The notes under the pieces were generated by a model that was not told where the DNA came from, did no database searches, and saw only the letters and a program-made list of their open reading frames with translations. A program made the position numbers and the translations under genes. A stretch of 64,000 nucleotides of DNA from Micromonospora sp. RHAY321 (lineage in GTDB: Bacteria > Actinomycetota > Actinomycetes > Mycobacteriales > Micromonosporaceae). Below, one piece after another: positions 63,923-64,000 of the stretch (position 1 is the stretch's first letter; each line of letters starts with the position of its first letter). Location of the stretch: contig NZ_JAMHIW010000007.1 of the NCBI RefSeq assembly GCF_023896955.1, positions 235,069 to 299,068 on the forward strand, written 5' to 3'.

Positions 63923-63961
63923 AGGTACATCCTTCCTCATTGCGCCACCAATGGCGCTACG

Positions 63962-63999
63962 CAGTCGAGGGCCGACCCGGATGGGGCGGCCCTCGACTG
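63962..63999. terminator. Hairpin upstream of RGG gene
   Basis: Perfect 13-bp stem CAGTCGAGGGCCG with a 12-nt loop, 40 nt upstream of the RGG protein start. It probably terminates the next gene outside the window. Confidence 0.65.
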
Positions 64000-64000
64000 G

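Overview
The window is very GC-rich actinobacterial DNA with frequent GTG starts, ATGA/GTGA/TGATG gene overlaps and Shine-Dalgarno sites. The core gene order nadK-recN-steA-steB-pyrG-nudix-xerD-scpA-scpB-rluB-der, with tlyA, a HAD gene and a TPR gene on one side, follows the Mycobacterium tuberculosis Rv1691-Rv1713 neighbourhood. The style of the accessory genes suggests a Micromonospora-like member of the Micromonosporaceae; genus is an inference.

Region 1 (1-15.2 kb) is a carbohydrate-use locus. A divergent LacI regulator faces an operon for a solute-binding lipoprotein, two ABC permeases and a GH127 beta-L-arabinofuranosidase. A very large secreted (alpha/alpha)6-type glycosidase (GH121-like) and a secreted GH43 (cut by the window edge) follow. 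This is the order of the Bifidobacterium longum hyp cluster that degrades hydroxyproline-linked beta-L-arabinooligosaccharides of plant extensins. A second LacI gene and several near-identical palindromic operators complete it.

Region 2 (15.9-25.35 kb) looks like a decayed integrated island. A tRNA-Pro(GGG) at 25321-25394 has the last ~31 nt of its 3' end duplicated at 15929-15959, in the orientation expected of att sites. Between them lie a tyrosine-integrase remnant, alpha/beta-hydrolase and LysE remnants, small coupled ORFs, a secreted M14 carboxypeptidase, a membrane protein, and a Tat-type S8 protease carrying an autotransporter-associated beta-strand segment.

Region 3 (25.6-52.7 kb) is mostly core: der, rluB, scpB, scpA, parA, xerD, ald, a Nudix hydrolase, pyrG, an envelope cluster (phosphatase-like membrane protein, glycosyltransferase, MurJ, MraY/WecA-like protein, SteB, SteA) and recN. 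Between der and rluB, where cmk sits in M. tuberculosis, there are instead five unfamiliar genes: two small P-loop kinases, a DegT aminotransferase fused to a Nudix domain, a Gfo/Idh/MocA oxidoreductase and a two-TM protein. This is the best candidate here for an undescribed system.

Region 4 (51.6-64 kb) holds a TrmB/LuxR-type regulator divergent from recN, a giant secreted S8 protease, nadK, tlyA, a small hypothetical, a phasin-like protein with a KAVAK-repeat tail, an SCP2-like protein, a HAD phosphatase, and a 969-residue protein with about 36 [F/Y]RGG repeats, a TPR-like core and a strongly acidic tail.
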